Source: Malachius bipustulatus (Eukaryota; Arthropoda; Insecta; Coleoptera; Melyridae). From it: a stretch of 64,000 bases of DNA. The position numbers were made by a program, and so were the translations under genes. The first letter of the stretch is position 1. Every line of letters starts with the position of its first letter. The notes beneath the pieces were generated by a model. The model had not been told where the DNA came from. It did not search any database and saw only the letters and a program-made list of their open reading frames with translations. The stretch spans positions 28,776,268 through 28,840,267 of the forward strand of contig OU342639.1 in NCBI GenBank assembly GCA_910589415.1. Direction: 5' to 3'. Positions 23,496 to 35,560 of this stretch are shown here, in pieces.

Positions 23496-23864
23496 AGTAA
23501 TGCCACATGGTTTAGGCAACTTAAGACAAAATTGATGCTTGCAGACGGATTCCAAGAGAAACATGCCAATTGATCGTAGCAATTTGCAAATCGTATATGG
23601 GGACTAATGGTGCTCACCTTGAACATATGCTGTAATTTTCAATAAATTAATTCGTTATTTTTTTTGTTTGTGTATCTATACCATGAATTCGTTTAAGGTT
23701 AATAAACTTAATTTTTCATTTTTAACGTTACAAACATTTTGGTGTTTCTATTGAAGCGTCAACCACTGGCCTCTTCTAAAAAATTCAACCTTTTATAAAT
23801 TACAAGTAGTAACATTTCCTTTCAAAGGATGTGTCACAAGGTGGATCACGAATGAGCAAAATCG

Positions 23865-24160
23865 CAGCTTTTAAGACCAGAACTTTTTTGCAAACTAGAA
23901 GAAAACGTTGAATGATGAAAGAAGAGGAACCCCGAAAATCTCTGGAAAAGCCACCCAGGATTAAAACAGGCCAAATAATTCTTGGGAAATACAACAAAAA
24001 AACCTCCGCTTATAAGGTCAGAGCTTATTCGAGGACTAGAAGAAAATGTTGAATAAAGGAAGAAGAGGAACCGTATAAAGAAAATCTCTGGATCTCTAGA
24101 AAACCTTCCAGGATTAATACCGGACAAATAAAGCTTGTGAAATACAATCAAAAAAGATTT
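23865..24160. repeat. Two-copy tandem duplication of about 145 bp
   Basis: The phrase GACTAGAAGAAAATGTTGAA with GAAGAAGAGGAACC, AAAATCTCTGG, AGGATTAA, ACAAATAA and TTGTGAAATACAA occurs at about 24033-24155. A diverged copy (AACTAGAAGAAAACGTTGAA and so on) lies at about 23895-23990. The opposite-strand translation is a hydrophobic low-complexity frame and is not convincing as a protein. Confidence 0.6.
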
Positions 24161-24164
24161 GAAG

Positions 24165-24475
24165 TCTGCATCCACCTCAACAAAAATGGCAGGTTGCAAA
24201 TTCTAACAGGTTCTCGCATGAGGCTTTGCAAGCTCGGAGTAGGTACATCTTAGCAAGATTGGTCTACAAAATGACCGAACCTGTAGATTCTGCATGGAGG
24301 AGGAAGAAACCTCAATTCATCTTCTGGTTGAGTGTCATATGCAGTACAACGTAGGAGATTCCGTCTAAGAATTTAACAATCAGCGGACAAAAGACTTATC
24401 ATCTTTGGAACCATCTAAAATCCTAAATCATCTCCGAGAACTAGAACTCGATTGTGTGCTCTAATCAAATATAGT
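24165..24475 (+). pseudogene. LINE ORF2 C-terminal fragment with zinc knuckle
   Basis: The plus-strand reading gives GRLQILTGSRMRLCKLGVG and, after frame changes, NRTCRFCMEEEETSIHLLVE followed by C, matching the C-x2-C-(8)-H-x4-C knuckle at the end of R1/Jockey-like ORF2. It is a further fragment, different in sequence from those at 16440 and 23130. It ends close to the Penelope-like relic on the opposite strand. Confidence 0.65.
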
Positions 24476-24925
24476 CTCAAGAAGGTGAGACGCAAACGAT
24501 CTTTTAGGTCGTAGTGTAGATACATCCATTATGTCACGAGTCAGACGATGACTCACTTGGGTCTGACGTAACGCCGGATACCAAATTCTCCCGAGTTTAA
24601 TTCCTTCCTCCTGCCTGTTAACATTATTTGGATGTTTATAAATTTCAATTGCTTCACGATGTCTTTCGTCCTGAAGCACGGTGTGTTCCGCGACAGCTGA
24701 CTTGTCTGTCTGGCCCAGGCGGCAGTGGCTCTTATGTTTTGTGTTCAGTCAGGCGGGTGTTGACGCTACGTTTGGTGGTTCCGATGTATACAGTAGCATG
24801 GTAACTCAAGAGGAAGAAAGTGGATCAATGGCGTCTTTAGCTGAACGGAGAATTACGAACTTGTGTAGGCTTGAAGATGTTTTTGACGCCGTGGCGCTTA
24901 AGGAGAGTTCCTAGGGACATCTCTC
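24461..24925 (-). pseudogene. Penelope-like element C-terminal (GIY-YIG) relic
   Basis: On the minus strand the GIY-YIG endonuclease region is recognisable from about 24790: a Y-I-G-like start followed by HCRLGQTDKSAVAEH-type sequence (about 24730-24690), then LQDERHREAIEIYKHPNNVN and EEGIKLGRIWYPALRQTQVS. Upstream, at 24900-24800, is the RT-to-endonuclease linker. Frameshifts separate the parts. The fragment is oriented away from a second Penelope-like relic starting at 24930 on the plus strand. Confidence 0.75.
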
Positions 24926-24929
24926 TCTT

Positions 24930-25875
24930 CCACCATGTACATAGTTGCTGTGGACAGTCCCAATGTTGCCAACTTCTACATGGACTTCTTTCATGGAACC
25001 AACAAACCGTCTTGTTGGTACCGCTACGTAGATGACACCTTCATTATTTGGCATCATGGAGAAAAGGCTCTGAAGGAATTTCTTCACCATATCAATAGTA
25101 TTCACCATTCACGATGGAAATAGAAAAGAATAGAAAACGACAATTTTTTGATGTCCTTGTTTTAACAGGAATCAAAATGACACCTTGGCGTAAGGGTCTA
25201 CTGAAAATCAACACACACACAGATCTGTGTTTACGCAAAAACTGCAATTATCATCCAGGCCAAAAAAGGCTGCATCCCGAATTTGTTACACCCAACACTT
25301 CCAAAAAGAGCTCGCCCACCTATAAAATGCTCTGCAGGCGAATGGCTATATTACATCGCTCAAGAAATCAGGAGAGCCTTACGATCCAGAGCCCCACATC
25401 CCACGACACCCAACGACCAACGAAAAGCCATCAAGAGTTTTGGGAACTACATTTCTTCCTTACCTCAAGAACGGCATCGATCGAATTGGTAAACTCCTGC
25501 AGCGCCACAGTGTCAAAACCATCTTTAAGCCTACAGAACAAGTTTGCAATATTCTCCGCACAGCTGAAAATCACATCGATCCACTTTCTTCCGCTTGAAT
25601 TTATAGAATACATTGCTCCTCTGCTGCTGTATATACATCCGAACCACCAAAGGCAGCGTCAACACCCGTTTGACCAAACACAAGAGAAACTGCCGCTTGA
25701 GCCAGATAGACAAGTCAGCTGTCAAAAATTACACCGCGCTTCAAAAACAAAAGATGAAAATCCTGTCGATTATTTCACACTATTACACCCGTTTACAACA
25801 TGAACCCGGCTGCTTCACAGCAGTCGTTAGGTTACGTCAGAGGCTCATCTTGAGCCTACTTGAAAACTTCTGAGT
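24930..25875 (+). pseudogene. Penelope-like element RT and GIY-YIG relic
   Basis: The plus-strand translation begins in RT with SPNVANFYMDFF, KPSCWYRYVDDTFIIWHHGE (catalytic YVDD, about 25022-25033) and LKEFLHHINSIH, then, in a new frame, RQFFDVLVL and the thumb region (THTDLCLRKNCNYHPGQKRL). The linker (about 25490-25610) is followed by a GIY-YIG part, YIRTTKGSVNTRLTKHKRNC and RLSQIDKSAV (about 25625-25720), where YIG has become YIR. Family hallmarks are RT joined to a C-terminal GIY-YIG endonuclease. Frameshifts and a damaged endonuclease mean the copy is dead. Confidence 0.85.
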
Positions 25876-28174
25876 CTTGGGCTTACCACAGCCATACAAT
25901 ATTTATTTTTACATCATGAAACAATTGAAATTTATAACATCCAAATAATTTCAACAGGTAAGACGAAGGAATATAAAACTGCGGGGGATCCCGCGTTTCG
26001 TCACACCCACATGAGTCATCGTCTGAGTCAGGAGTCAATGAAATCATCGGTGAGACCGGCCGTTGCTACTGTGGAAATATGATGATGTCATCAGATAATC
26101 ACCCTATAAACAGGAGCGATCTCCCAGCCGCAGATAGCCAGTTATCAGTGAACAATAGGAGTGGAAGCATGATCGCTTGCGCACACGTAAACACTGATGA
26201 TGTCCACCACAGTTGTGGATGTATCATTCGGAACAAATCTCCATGTACCATGGCACAACAGCCCGGAATCAATTAGGGCTTCAATCCTTATTTTTTTCCT
26301 TTAATTTTTTGAGATCATCCTTGGAAACGTTGTATGAAGTACATCACTGATAAATAAACGATTCAACTAGTGAATGCTTTAAACAGAAATTTTACGTACC
26401 TGAAGTAGTGCTACTTTTAAAGTGCTCTAAGCATTAATTGCTAAACGCTATCTCCTAAACTAAAAGCCCTATCTCCTCGTAATACTATCATACCATCGCC
26501 CACTTTGCTTTGTTTTGATTAGGCCAACTTGTACTGATAATTATTGTCATTTGCGGTTGTTATTTACTTCTTATACCCTCTCCATGCTGTCATGAATATA
26601 CTGATTGAGCATTCAGTGGGCCTCTTTACAATGAAGAGTGTCATTCTCTTGACAGTTAATTACTCCTGTAATCAATTCCGAGCGTCTGCCACTTGTCGGG
26701 TGGGGGTGAATGTTTCATCAATAATGTCCTGGCATTAGTTAGTGGTTCTCGTTTTGTCCTTGTTTGTATAGTAATTGATATAAAAATTATAATTAACATA
26801 ATCATTTTTTCTCTCCAATTTGGCTTAAAATTTAAACGAAATTATAGAATGTTGAGAATGTTAGTTTAATAATAAATAATTTGAGATAAAAAAAATAATG
26901 AGAAATCCTTGTGATCTATAAAACATTTTTTAAGCTAAACTAAGTAACCTATTAGAAAGTCAGAGTACATCGTTAAATGCCGAGTGCGGTATTACCTACG
27001 CTTACAAGTAATAACGATAAAAAGTCAGTCCATAATAGGTGGATGTTTAGTTGTAAGTATAGGAGAGCTTGAATGCGGGTGGTTTTTCAATTATAAACTC
27101 TATTTGGCTTAGCAGAGATAGCACAGATTGTTGTGTAATCAGTTTATCTCGTTATGGGGCATGAGCAGTCGACAGTGAAGTACAGCGAGAAACAATCTAA
27201 CTAAAGCAAACCTAAACCTTAACTGGAGTAGAATGATTGCATTCCAAATCCAACATGCGGCGCTCTCCCGACTGGGGCCTCCCTCGTCATTTCTCCGCTT
27301 GTTCGTCTCTTCGACAACTCCCTCTATTCTAGCTTGTGATGAGCTAAATAACTTCAATTCAATATCTGTTACTCATTAATAACTTCCTAATAAAAACGTA
27401 GTGAAGTTTTATGTAAAAATACGATATTTTTAGACCTGTCTACCTAAGTGACCATCCCCGAGTCCAAGACATGCAAATTAATAAGTGTTTACTACTACTA
27501 GTCATAATATACAGAGTGTTTCATTAATCAGTGCAGAAAATTCAACTGGAGATTCCTTGCTGAACTTTAGGGAGGGTTTGTCATAATAAAAGCCTCCCCC
27601 AAGAAGTTACATCCCCTTAAAGTAAGGTAAAAAATTCACATTTATTGACTTTTTTCTGAAATGACTTGAAATAAAAAAAAAGACGGCTAGGTATTCGGAT
27701 ACTACTACCAGGAAGCCTCCATAATTATACATAATTTTATCCCCCCTTGCACACACATCCTTGCAGAGAACAAAGGGTGACACTGAACTTGAATAGCAAT
27801 GGGGATTCTTCTTTGACTGTCTACTCAGTTTCCTCAAGAATTTATGGTACCTAACCTCTTTAGATTATTGGTCGCACTTTAATACCTATACCATTATATC
27901 AATCTTATAATCCTTATAGAAATTCGTTTTTTTATCTCCCTTTTCAGCGATTTTGAATTTATCGATAGATTTCTACCAATGTACTGAAGAAAACCCGATT
28001 TTTTTTGCTACTTTACCACCAAATTGGAGTTTTTTATCGCTAGTGCTTAAACGAAAAATAAATTAAACTGATTATGGTATTATTAATTAAAGAAATCCTT
28101 GAAGTTGCACATTACAGTCACTATAGGTACCACATTCAAAGTGTACTGTCAAATTAGAACTATATTGTACTTTG
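25876..28174. other. Intergenic DNA; possible Penelope flank then nothing recognised
   Basis: The part up to about 26280 may be Penelope-like non-coding sequence: GAGTCATCGTCTGA at 26013 echoes the inverted sequence at about 24535. Beyond that no gene was recognised. A solitary terminal-like motif TATACAGAGTGTTTCATTAA lies at about 27510 without a matching partner. Confidence 0.4.
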
Positions 28175-28420
28175 CTGGATCGGGCTGTAGCGCAGCGGTC
28201 TAGCAGCGTGTTACCGATTAAGTAGTTGGGATTGCCAGCGTGTATGGTTCGAATCCCAGTCTCTCCATGGATGTTTATGTTCGTCCATTAAACTATTTAC
28301 ATATTTAAAATGTGTCTGTGGCTGAATGAGATTGTTCTCGAAGCCAAAATTACCAGAGTGGAACATATTATTGCAGGTGCGCTCCTTTGAGTTAACACAG
28401 TAGAGTAGCAGTTGCAATGA
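28175..28420 (+). mobile_element. tRNA-derived SINE, second family member with a different head
   Basis: The head has an RNA polymerase III A box (TAGCGCAGCGG, about 28188-28198) and B box (GGTTCGAATCC, 28246-28256). It differs from the head of the SINE at 11143. The body, however, contains TGTGTCTGTGGCTGAATGAG, CTCGAAGCCAAAATTACC and AGAGTGGA, which align with the body of that SINE. No A-tail or convincing target duplication is visible, so this copy is older or truncated. It lacks the stem pairing of a functional tRNA. Confidence 0.75.
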
Positions 28421-28545
28421 TATAGTTTAGACTATAAGTGTCATCACCAGCTGGACTTTATACCGCTTCATATAAGTTTCTGTGAGTCACATACATATGA
28501 AAAATTAAATAAAACATTTAATATTAAAAAAAATCTGGGTAATTG

Positions 28546-29100
28546 TATACATCCGCGGCTCCTAAGTTTCATCAATTTTTTCGGGACCGAGGTGCTGGGT
28601 GGGTAAGACGCTAAAAACAGCCATTGCAAACTAATATTAAGGTCACAACTAAGGCCTCTTTGGCACTACGGTGGAATTTCTATTTTTTTCTTCACTTTCA
28701 GGGCAAGGAAAATATTCGAGAATAACAGTAGCACGATTTTTATTTTCAAATTTGCATTTATTTTGCATTTATATTCAAAAAATCGTAACATCAAATTCTG
28801 TGTTCTGGTCACGATATAAGAAAGCGGTTATATCAGGAGTCCGCGTCTGTATACGTTTGGAAGTGGTTCCCATTGTCATAAGTGGTTTCATCCGTAGTTA
28901 GATCCGAGACTAGTGGTATTTCTCGCCTCTTGTGTCAGGACCGTACTTTCGTTGCACTCCCAAAATCAATTTTTAAAGTCGTTTTGTGGCCTTCCCTTTT
29001 ATTTGCAAAGCTAATTAATACCTTCCTAGTGTTACTATAGGTATGTTCTCCACCCCTATATAGGTGTCATAGTGAAACTGTAGGAGCCGCGGATGTATAT
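28546..29100. mobile_element. MITE with ATACATCCGCGGCTCCTA inverted ends
   Basis: Terminal inverted repeats of about 25 bp enclose 555 bp: TATACATCCGCGGCTCCTAA at 28546 and its inverse ending at 29100, followed inward by GTTTCA on both sides. The interior is non-coding and not palindromic. The ends do not carry ACAGGGTG, so this is a separate family. The target duplication is unclear. Confidence 0.65.
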
Positions 29101-30870
29101 AATGACCAAAATCTGTTTACTTTAAAGTTATTATTGTTCATAACTGGTTTTCTCATAATTTTCGGAGTAGGTAGCACTACATCATAACTTCTGATGTTAT
29201 TCAATTTTGGACCTGTTCCATTTGGTTAATTCAGACACTAAGCCCTGGTACAAAATTAGAAAAACTCGCATATCATCGAATGGTCCAAGAAACTCTCATC
29301 TAATCTGGTATAGGTAATGTTGGGAAGGAGTTACGCACATCAGGAGACTTGTGATAAACAAGACTTATGTGATAAACTCGCAGGATCGCCAGGTGATAAT
29401 CTTGTGGGGTTGAGCCATGTGGTAAACTGGTATGATAGGATAATTAAATGTGATTGGGTTTTGATAGTAATTCATAATTCCTTCTCGGATAGAGTGTCCA
29501 TCTATTATGTATCGCTGGTTCAATGCCAACGATATCGCTTACCCTTAGTCAGCATTATTGCAAGGTCGGTACCTATCAGGGTTACCGTCTTGTTGTTAAA
29601 CATTATTTATCCATGTCAGTGTTGCTGTACTATTTTACAGCAACACTTCCTTTCATAACAAGCTAGTTAATTAATTGACTCTGAAATATTTCTTATTGAA
29701 AAGTAAGATTTCCTTGCTAATAATCTTAACTGGTCCATGACACCTATCCATCATAGACTGCGCAAGGGCCTTTTCCAATACCACGGCAGCAGGGCCACAT
29801 TAAGGTAGGCTACCCAGCAAACATTCTGTGACATGTTATATGTTGTGCATATCGCCTCTGAGTGCGAAAAGGATGTCTCTTGTCTACGTGCATCTGATGT
29901 GTCTGACACATCCTCTTGAGACATATTTGGCGTTGTAACAGTAGCACCAGTACAACACATCTCGGCGATGTCTCCCGCACACTATAACGAGGCATACTTA
30001 CCTTTGTCCTTTGTGTTTTATGTGTTAACTGGCGTGGCGTCAGACCACTCACAACTCACAGCCAGTGTATTGTATGTCGTTTATGTCTCTGTGTCAGTGT
30101 TCCAAGTTTGAGAGTTCCTGTATTCTAATCACCTAAATTTTATCCAAGTTTCTACGATCAAATATCAGAATAACACCATCTAAAAGTAATTTGTGTATTA
30201 ATTCGCGCATGTTTTCACTAAGTGACTGTTAGAGCTGTGTTATTATTTTTTTCTTCAATAGCAAGTAAAGACAGAAGATATCTTAATTTTCCTCTTCCCG
30301 TCTGTTTAAGGTAAGTTGTTATATCTGTAATTTTATTGAGGGACTTTTACTTAAGACAATTTATTTACAGGGTAAATATACATGGCCAACTAACCGGCCC
30401 AAATACTACCTACCTGTGTTAGGTACCTACGATTTGGTTTTATTGAATTTTTGAAAATGATTTGCTGTGCAGTGTTCTTGGCTGATACAAAGAAATAACA
30501 CTAACTGTGTAATAGTACCACATTGATTGGCACAGATATAAAAGGTATGTGAACAATCTATCCTTTTTTGACTTTTCAAAATTTGCATTTTCAAAGAAAT
30601 TACATATTTGCAAATGATTTTTTCAAATATGTAAGTAGTTAAGTTCTAGAGATAAAATTTGAAAATTTTGTGTGATTTCCAGGTTGAAAAACTGTTTTTT
30701 TTTTTATTCACGTTTCCTACATATTAAACAAGTTGGTTTGAGTAAGAATAGAATTATCAAAAACAAATATAGGGCGTTCTTAAGTAAAAACTTCAGCTTT
30801 GAAAGAAAATTTTTAATTGTGTAGTAAATCCGAAATGGTTTTAAATTGCAGGTATTACGACCCTGATGTA
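29101..30870. other. Intergenic DNA with a TACCCAGCAAAC terminus-like motif
   Basis: No gene was recognised. At 29811 the motif TACCCAGCAAACATTCTGTG opens a region rich in GACACAT/GACATGT words. The inverse motif GTTTGCTGGGTA ends at about 36892. The two could be ends of one or of two related elements. Confidence 0.4.
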
Positions 30871-31880
30871 TACAGGGTGCACCATGTATCCTTCTCTATA
30901 TTGCTATCTCCTGAACGCTAAGAGATACAGGGTCGGTTAAATTAGAGAAAAGTTGCGCTATTTTGTGGCCATCTCGAATCCGTCAAAAAATGCAAGATAT
31001 CTGTGACCGTTCCTGAAATATCCTGAAAAAACTGAAAAATCGAGATTTCTTATTTTCCTCATATCTTTTTTATTATTGGAAATTAATAAATAATTTTTTG
31101 TAGGCTTACATAAGCCGTTAAGAGCTATCCATCTGACATTTCAAAAATTTTCAAGGCCTACTAGATCCAAGAGTTTTCACAGTCAACTTTCGTTTTTCTT
31201 ATGGCCGCCATATTATTTTTTTATGTCGTTCGATATGAAAAAAATAATGGAAACCAAAAATTAATAAACTTCAAAAAATTTTTTTTTTTAATTTTTATTC
31301 TTAATTTTTCAAAGAAAAACCTAATAAAAAATCATCGAAAAACGTCAACATTTGTAAAATACGCCGAAATAGTGCTTGCCTTATGGTTTTTTAATTTATC
31401 TATGAAATTCGGTCTAATTATGTCTTTTTTGTAAAGAAAAAGAAGAAGAAAAAATTTTTAAATTTTTTTTTTGAAGTCTAACAATTTTTTGTTTTTGTGA
31501 TTTTTTTTTATACCGAACAACATAAAAAAACACTATGGTGGCCATAAGAAAAACGAAAGTTGACTATGAAAATTCTGGGATCTAGTCGGCTTTGAAAATT
31601 TTTGAAATGTCAGATGGGTAGCTCTTGACGACTTATGTAAGCCCACAAAAAATTATTCATTAATCTCCAATAATAAAAAAGATATGGAAAAAATAAGAAA
31701 TCTCTATTTTTCAGTTTTTTCAAGATATTTCAGGAACGGTCACAGATATCTTGTATGTCTCGACGGAATCGAGATGGCCACAAAATTGCGCTCCTTTGGA
31801 CTTGTCTAACCGACCCACCCTGTATCCGTTAGCGTTATAGGAGATAGCAATATAGAGAAGGATACATGGTGCACCCTGTA
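30871..31880. mobile_element. Foldback MITE, TACAGGGTGCACCATGTATC ends (copy 1)
   Basis: A palindrome of 1,010 bp lies between TA dinucleotides. The ends are TACAGGGTGCACCATGTATC and its inverse. The arms carry ATTGCTATCTCCTGAACGCT, ACAGGGTCGGTTAAATTAGA, GAAATATCCTGAAAAAACTG and TTGTAGGCTTACATAAGCCG. The loop is GCTTGCCTTATGGTTTTTTA. It is near-identical over its full length to the copy at 44892-45891. No coding capacity is seen. Confidence 0.85.
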
Positions 31881-33132
31881 TATTTGCAGGAATAAACTTT
31901 TTTTATGAAAATTCACTCGGTGCAGGTTGCCTAATATCAAACATGAAGAAATTATTCTTTACTTATTATAATTATTAATAATTGTCTGTATACTCTCATT
32001 TTTTTTTCGTAGAATATTGTTTCATTCAGTGTTTTTGTATTTTGGGTGCTTGTATTCTTTAAGTTGATTTTTTTTTCTTCTAAATTTATCTGGGGTTAGG
32101 TTCTTCGATAAAAATATATTATTTTTCCAAAAGATTTTTATAAAAAATTGAGACGTTTCGCGGCCGATTATTGGTCCCTTGTTCACTCATAAAATGTATA
32201 AAAATGTAAAAAACTTAAAAATAATACTTTAAAAAAGTATAATCATTACAATAAAATTGATCGTAAAATACCTTTTATAATTATTTTAATTTTAATATAT
32301 ATTTTTTTTAATTATTTTTTTCAATAAAAATTATCAAATGTTTTCTTCAAGTTGATTCCAACTTTGTACAGAAAAGTACTTACTTAATGTAATTTTTTAA
32401 TGCCAAGTAAAGGTTCATGCATTTGTTGAACCATATCTTTCAGTTCTGTACCAAGTTGCAACCAATAATGACTATTCAATCTAAAAAAAATGTTGATTGT
32501 CCTGAATTAGTAACCTTTTGTTTCAGATGTAATTAGTGTCCCTATGAAGTTGCGTATTGTGGTGAATGACTGCATCACTCAAAGCAAGCTCATTCAAGCA
32601 AGAAGAATATGAACTAAATATAGTAATTATTTTTGTGCTACTTTTCTACATTTTGAGTTTTTTTTATACCTCCTATTGTAAGTCTTAATTATGTTTTTAT
32701 ACCTGCTATTTTAAGTTTGAATTCTCTGAAGTTCGAATTTTTAAAATTATTTTATAAGCTTTTATTTTTTATTTTTGTTTATACATACTTATATTTAAAT
32801 TTTTCAATATTTTTGTAATATTTAAGTGCATGCTTTCTTATGCGCTTTTAAGTTTCAATTTTTTCCGGTTGTTTTTTTTTAAATATGTGATAAATTAGTA
32901 CTTAATTTTTTTTACTTTAGATAGTTTTTTTTTGTAATACCAGTATTTTTCTTATGCTCTTTTAATTTTGAATTCTTACGAGTTGGAGTTTTCTAAAATA
33001 TTTAGTAGATTCTTATAATTTTTGTAAATGTTTTTATGTTTAATAATTCATATTATTATGTTAGAAGTGTTTTACATTTTTCAATAAATTATATTATTTT
33101 TATTATGTTTTATGTGCATTAATCATTTATTA
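31881..33132. other. Very AT-rich DNA, no gene recognised
   Basis: Long T- and A-rich stretches with weak internal repetition of TTTTATGC/TTTTAAG words around 32640-33060. No protein motif was seen. Confidence 0.5.
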
Positions 33133-34043
33133 TACAGTGTGTTCCCGGATAGGTGAAAAAGAGTCTTATAAAAGATAAAAAGTTCTCGATTTGAATTTTA
33201 ATTTTTTGGCGTTCAGCTCTGCTTGGTCAAAGACTTTTTTTTTTTTTTTTAAATTATTGTCTTAGATTAGATTTTTTATTATTGTATGTTAGACTAACTA
33301 TTTTCATTGTGAAAAAACAAGTAAGTATGTCTTGGAAATTTTGAAAAACTTCTAGTTTTCTGTGAATTAAAAAAGTGTCATTTATTGACAAACACGACAA
33401 AAAGTTATTTAAAAAGTTGTTTAGAATCAATTTAAGGTCTTTATACCAAAATTTAAGGCTAAATATGATTTTTCATTTATTTTATGTTTATTTTACAAAT
33501 AGGTAGGTACTTATACAGGGTGTCTCTGAAAGGTGCGGAAAAAAAGCTACCACAAATTCCTGAGGCCTAAATAATCCGATCTAACCCAACTTATCTCTGT
33601 CCAAAAGTGGATGATTTCGGAGATACAGGGTGTCAAAAGTTCAATTTGGTTTCCGTTTTTCTTAAATAACTTTTTTAATAATTGGTATATTTTCACAATA
33701 TTCGGCTGAAGGGGCTTTTGTGGGGTGAAAAATTAAACACTGCAATATTTTTTATTGTAAAATTTAGAGGGCGCCACCTGCGGTACCTTGAACACATTCA
33801 AAACGAACTATCTTTTTTGGGCCACTCTGTATTTAACTTTTAAATAAAAATTCTTATTCTCCAATGTCTTTTACCAAAAAAAGGCATACGTGGTAAGAGT
33901 TGATTTGAGCAGCCGTTTCTGAGATATCTGGATTTAAGAAAATCACTACGTGCATGGCCAGGCCTAAGTAAGTAGTTATTAGTAATTGTAATAATTGAAC
34001 ACAATTTGAAGCGAAGGCATTGAATTAAAATTATTTTACTTAA

Positions 34044-34324
34044 AGGCCATACCAGGTTTCAGGTGTGAGCTACCTCTCACATATGCCTGTAGTGCGCGTA
34101 CTGTTGAAGTTCACTCTTTTGGGGCCACCCTTTTTATCGGAAGAGTCCGAAAGGCACTATTTGAGAAGTATTACGAGGCAGAGTACTATGCGGTGCTTTT
34201 CCATTGCCTTCCACAAGGTGCATCCCGATTTTGGCTCGAGTAGCACAACAAATACTTTTCGGCTGCTGGTGAGTTTCGAACCAAGACCACAAATGTCATA
34301 TTATTTACATAACGTGGAAATAAA

Positions 34325-34355
<31 letters not shown>

Positions 34356-34396
34356 GGCTGGTGGACGAACGCTCTATCCACTACACCACGGGACCC
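34044..34396 (-). mobile_element. tRNA-derived SINE (minus) with an expanded ATT microsatellite
   Basis: Read on the minus strand, the head is GGGTCCCGTGGTGTAGTGGA with an A box TGGTGTAGTGG (34388-34378). A B box GGTTCGAAACTC (34282-34271) follows about 95 bp later, because an ATT/AAT microsatellite (about 34325-34353) sits between the boxes. The body runs through GGCAATGGAAAAGCACCGCA and CTTTCGGACTCTTCCGATAA. ACTTAA at 34038-34043 and 34397-34402 is a likely 6-bp target duplication. The head differs from those of the SINEs at 11143 and 28175. Confidence 0.7.
34325..34353. repeat. ATT trinucleotide microsatellite
   Basis: About nine uninterrupted ATT units lie between the A and B boxes of the SINE. 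Confidence 0.9.
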
Positions 34397-34530
34397 ACTT
34401 AACGAATTTACATCAACGAGATCACGGTCACTATAAACCAAGTAAGTAATTGGTGTCAAATCGAATCTAAAAAAACAATTCAAGCATACACTGGAATAAT
34501 TGTCAAACAATTTTCAAATTTACTTTAGTA

Positions 34531-35560
34531 ATGGCCGTACAGTATACTAATGAAGAAATGAACAATATGTTATTGGTTTTTGGATATTGCCAAAGAAATG
34601 GTTTAGAATCTTGCAGATTATCAGTGAACGATTTCCGAATCGTCGTTTACCAAACCATAAAACCTTTAATGAAAGACGTCTTCGTGAAACAAGGTAGGTT
34701 TACGCCTGTTTCTATTAATTAAGGTCGTGCACGTACGATAAGAACTCCAGAGGTTGAGGAAGATATTTTAAATAGGATTGAAGAAAATCCTAAACTCAGC
34801 ACCAGACTGCACCCATTTCATGTTGAACGGGTATAAGACCTTTTACCCCATGATTATGAACCACGTCTAGCTTTCTGCCGGTTCATTTCCAAGAAGAATC
34901 AGGATAGGAACTTTACACAAGGAATTTTATTCACAGATGAAGCCTGTTTCACGCGGAGTGGCATAGCATAACTAATTTGCACTATGTACATGTCTATGCT
35001 GGAGAAAATCCTCATGCGATTAAAGTAAGCCATTACTTATCAAAAGTAAGCCATTATCAGCATGAGTTGAAGATCAATGTGTGGGCAGGAATCATAGACA
35101 CTTTCATAATTGGTCCTGTCATTTTACCACCTCGACTTAATGGCGAAAATTATTTGGAACATCTGCAAAACGAATTACCACACTTGTTTGATCCCCTGCC
35201 CTTGGAACTTCAAAGATGAATGTGGTTTATGCATGACGGTGCTCCTCCACATTTTTTGATAAATGTACGTAATTATTTAAGCGAACAGTATCCAAATAGA
35301 TGGATAGGTAGAGACAATGATGCATCCACAAGTTGGCCAGCTCGATCGCCTGCTATGACACCGATGGACTACTTTTTATGGGGAACTTTGAAAACCCTTG
35401 TGTATTCTAGGCCATAGGAAATACAGAAGGTTAATTAAGGAGACGTATTGAAACCGGAATGGACGTTTTGAAAAATGATCACGAAATGCTCCAAAGAGTT
35501 CAATTTAATTTTTTAAAACGTATAAGTCTTTGTATACACGAAAATGGAAATCATTTTGAA
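34531..35560 (+). pseudogene. Tc1/mariner-type transposase, broken
   Basis: The start is at 34531, with an N-terminal DNA-binding region (TNEEMNNMLLVFGYCQRNGL, CRLSVNDFRI), then RTPEVEEDILNRIEENPKLS. The second helix-turn-helix is largely deleted: the sequence jumps to LHPFHVERV. The first catalytic block is LFTDEACFTRSG (about 34935). INVWAGIIDTFIIGPVILPP and YLEHLQNELPHLFDPLPLEL follow, then a stop at 35217-35219, the second block WFMHDGAPPHFLINVRNYL (from 35223) and NRWIGRD. The third block reads RSPAMTPMDYFLWGTLKTLV, where the expected SPD is SPA. Frameshifts near 34720-34980 and a small in-frame duplication of KVSHY complete the damage. Confidence 0.85.

Noticed and set aside
23800..24199. 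Minus-strand frame with repeated FSRD-type phrases
   Set aside because: The repetition comes from a DNA-level tandem duplication. The translation is hydrophobic low complexity and overlaps no domain.
25990..26290. Hammerhead ribozyme, sometimes found in Penelope-like elements
   Set aside because: CTGATGA words occur (for example near 26191) but no GAAA at the required position and no supporting stems could be found by eye.
34065..34436. Open frame of about 123 codons on the plus strand
   Set aside because: It lies within the minus-strand SINE; its isoleucine run is the translated ATT microsatellite.
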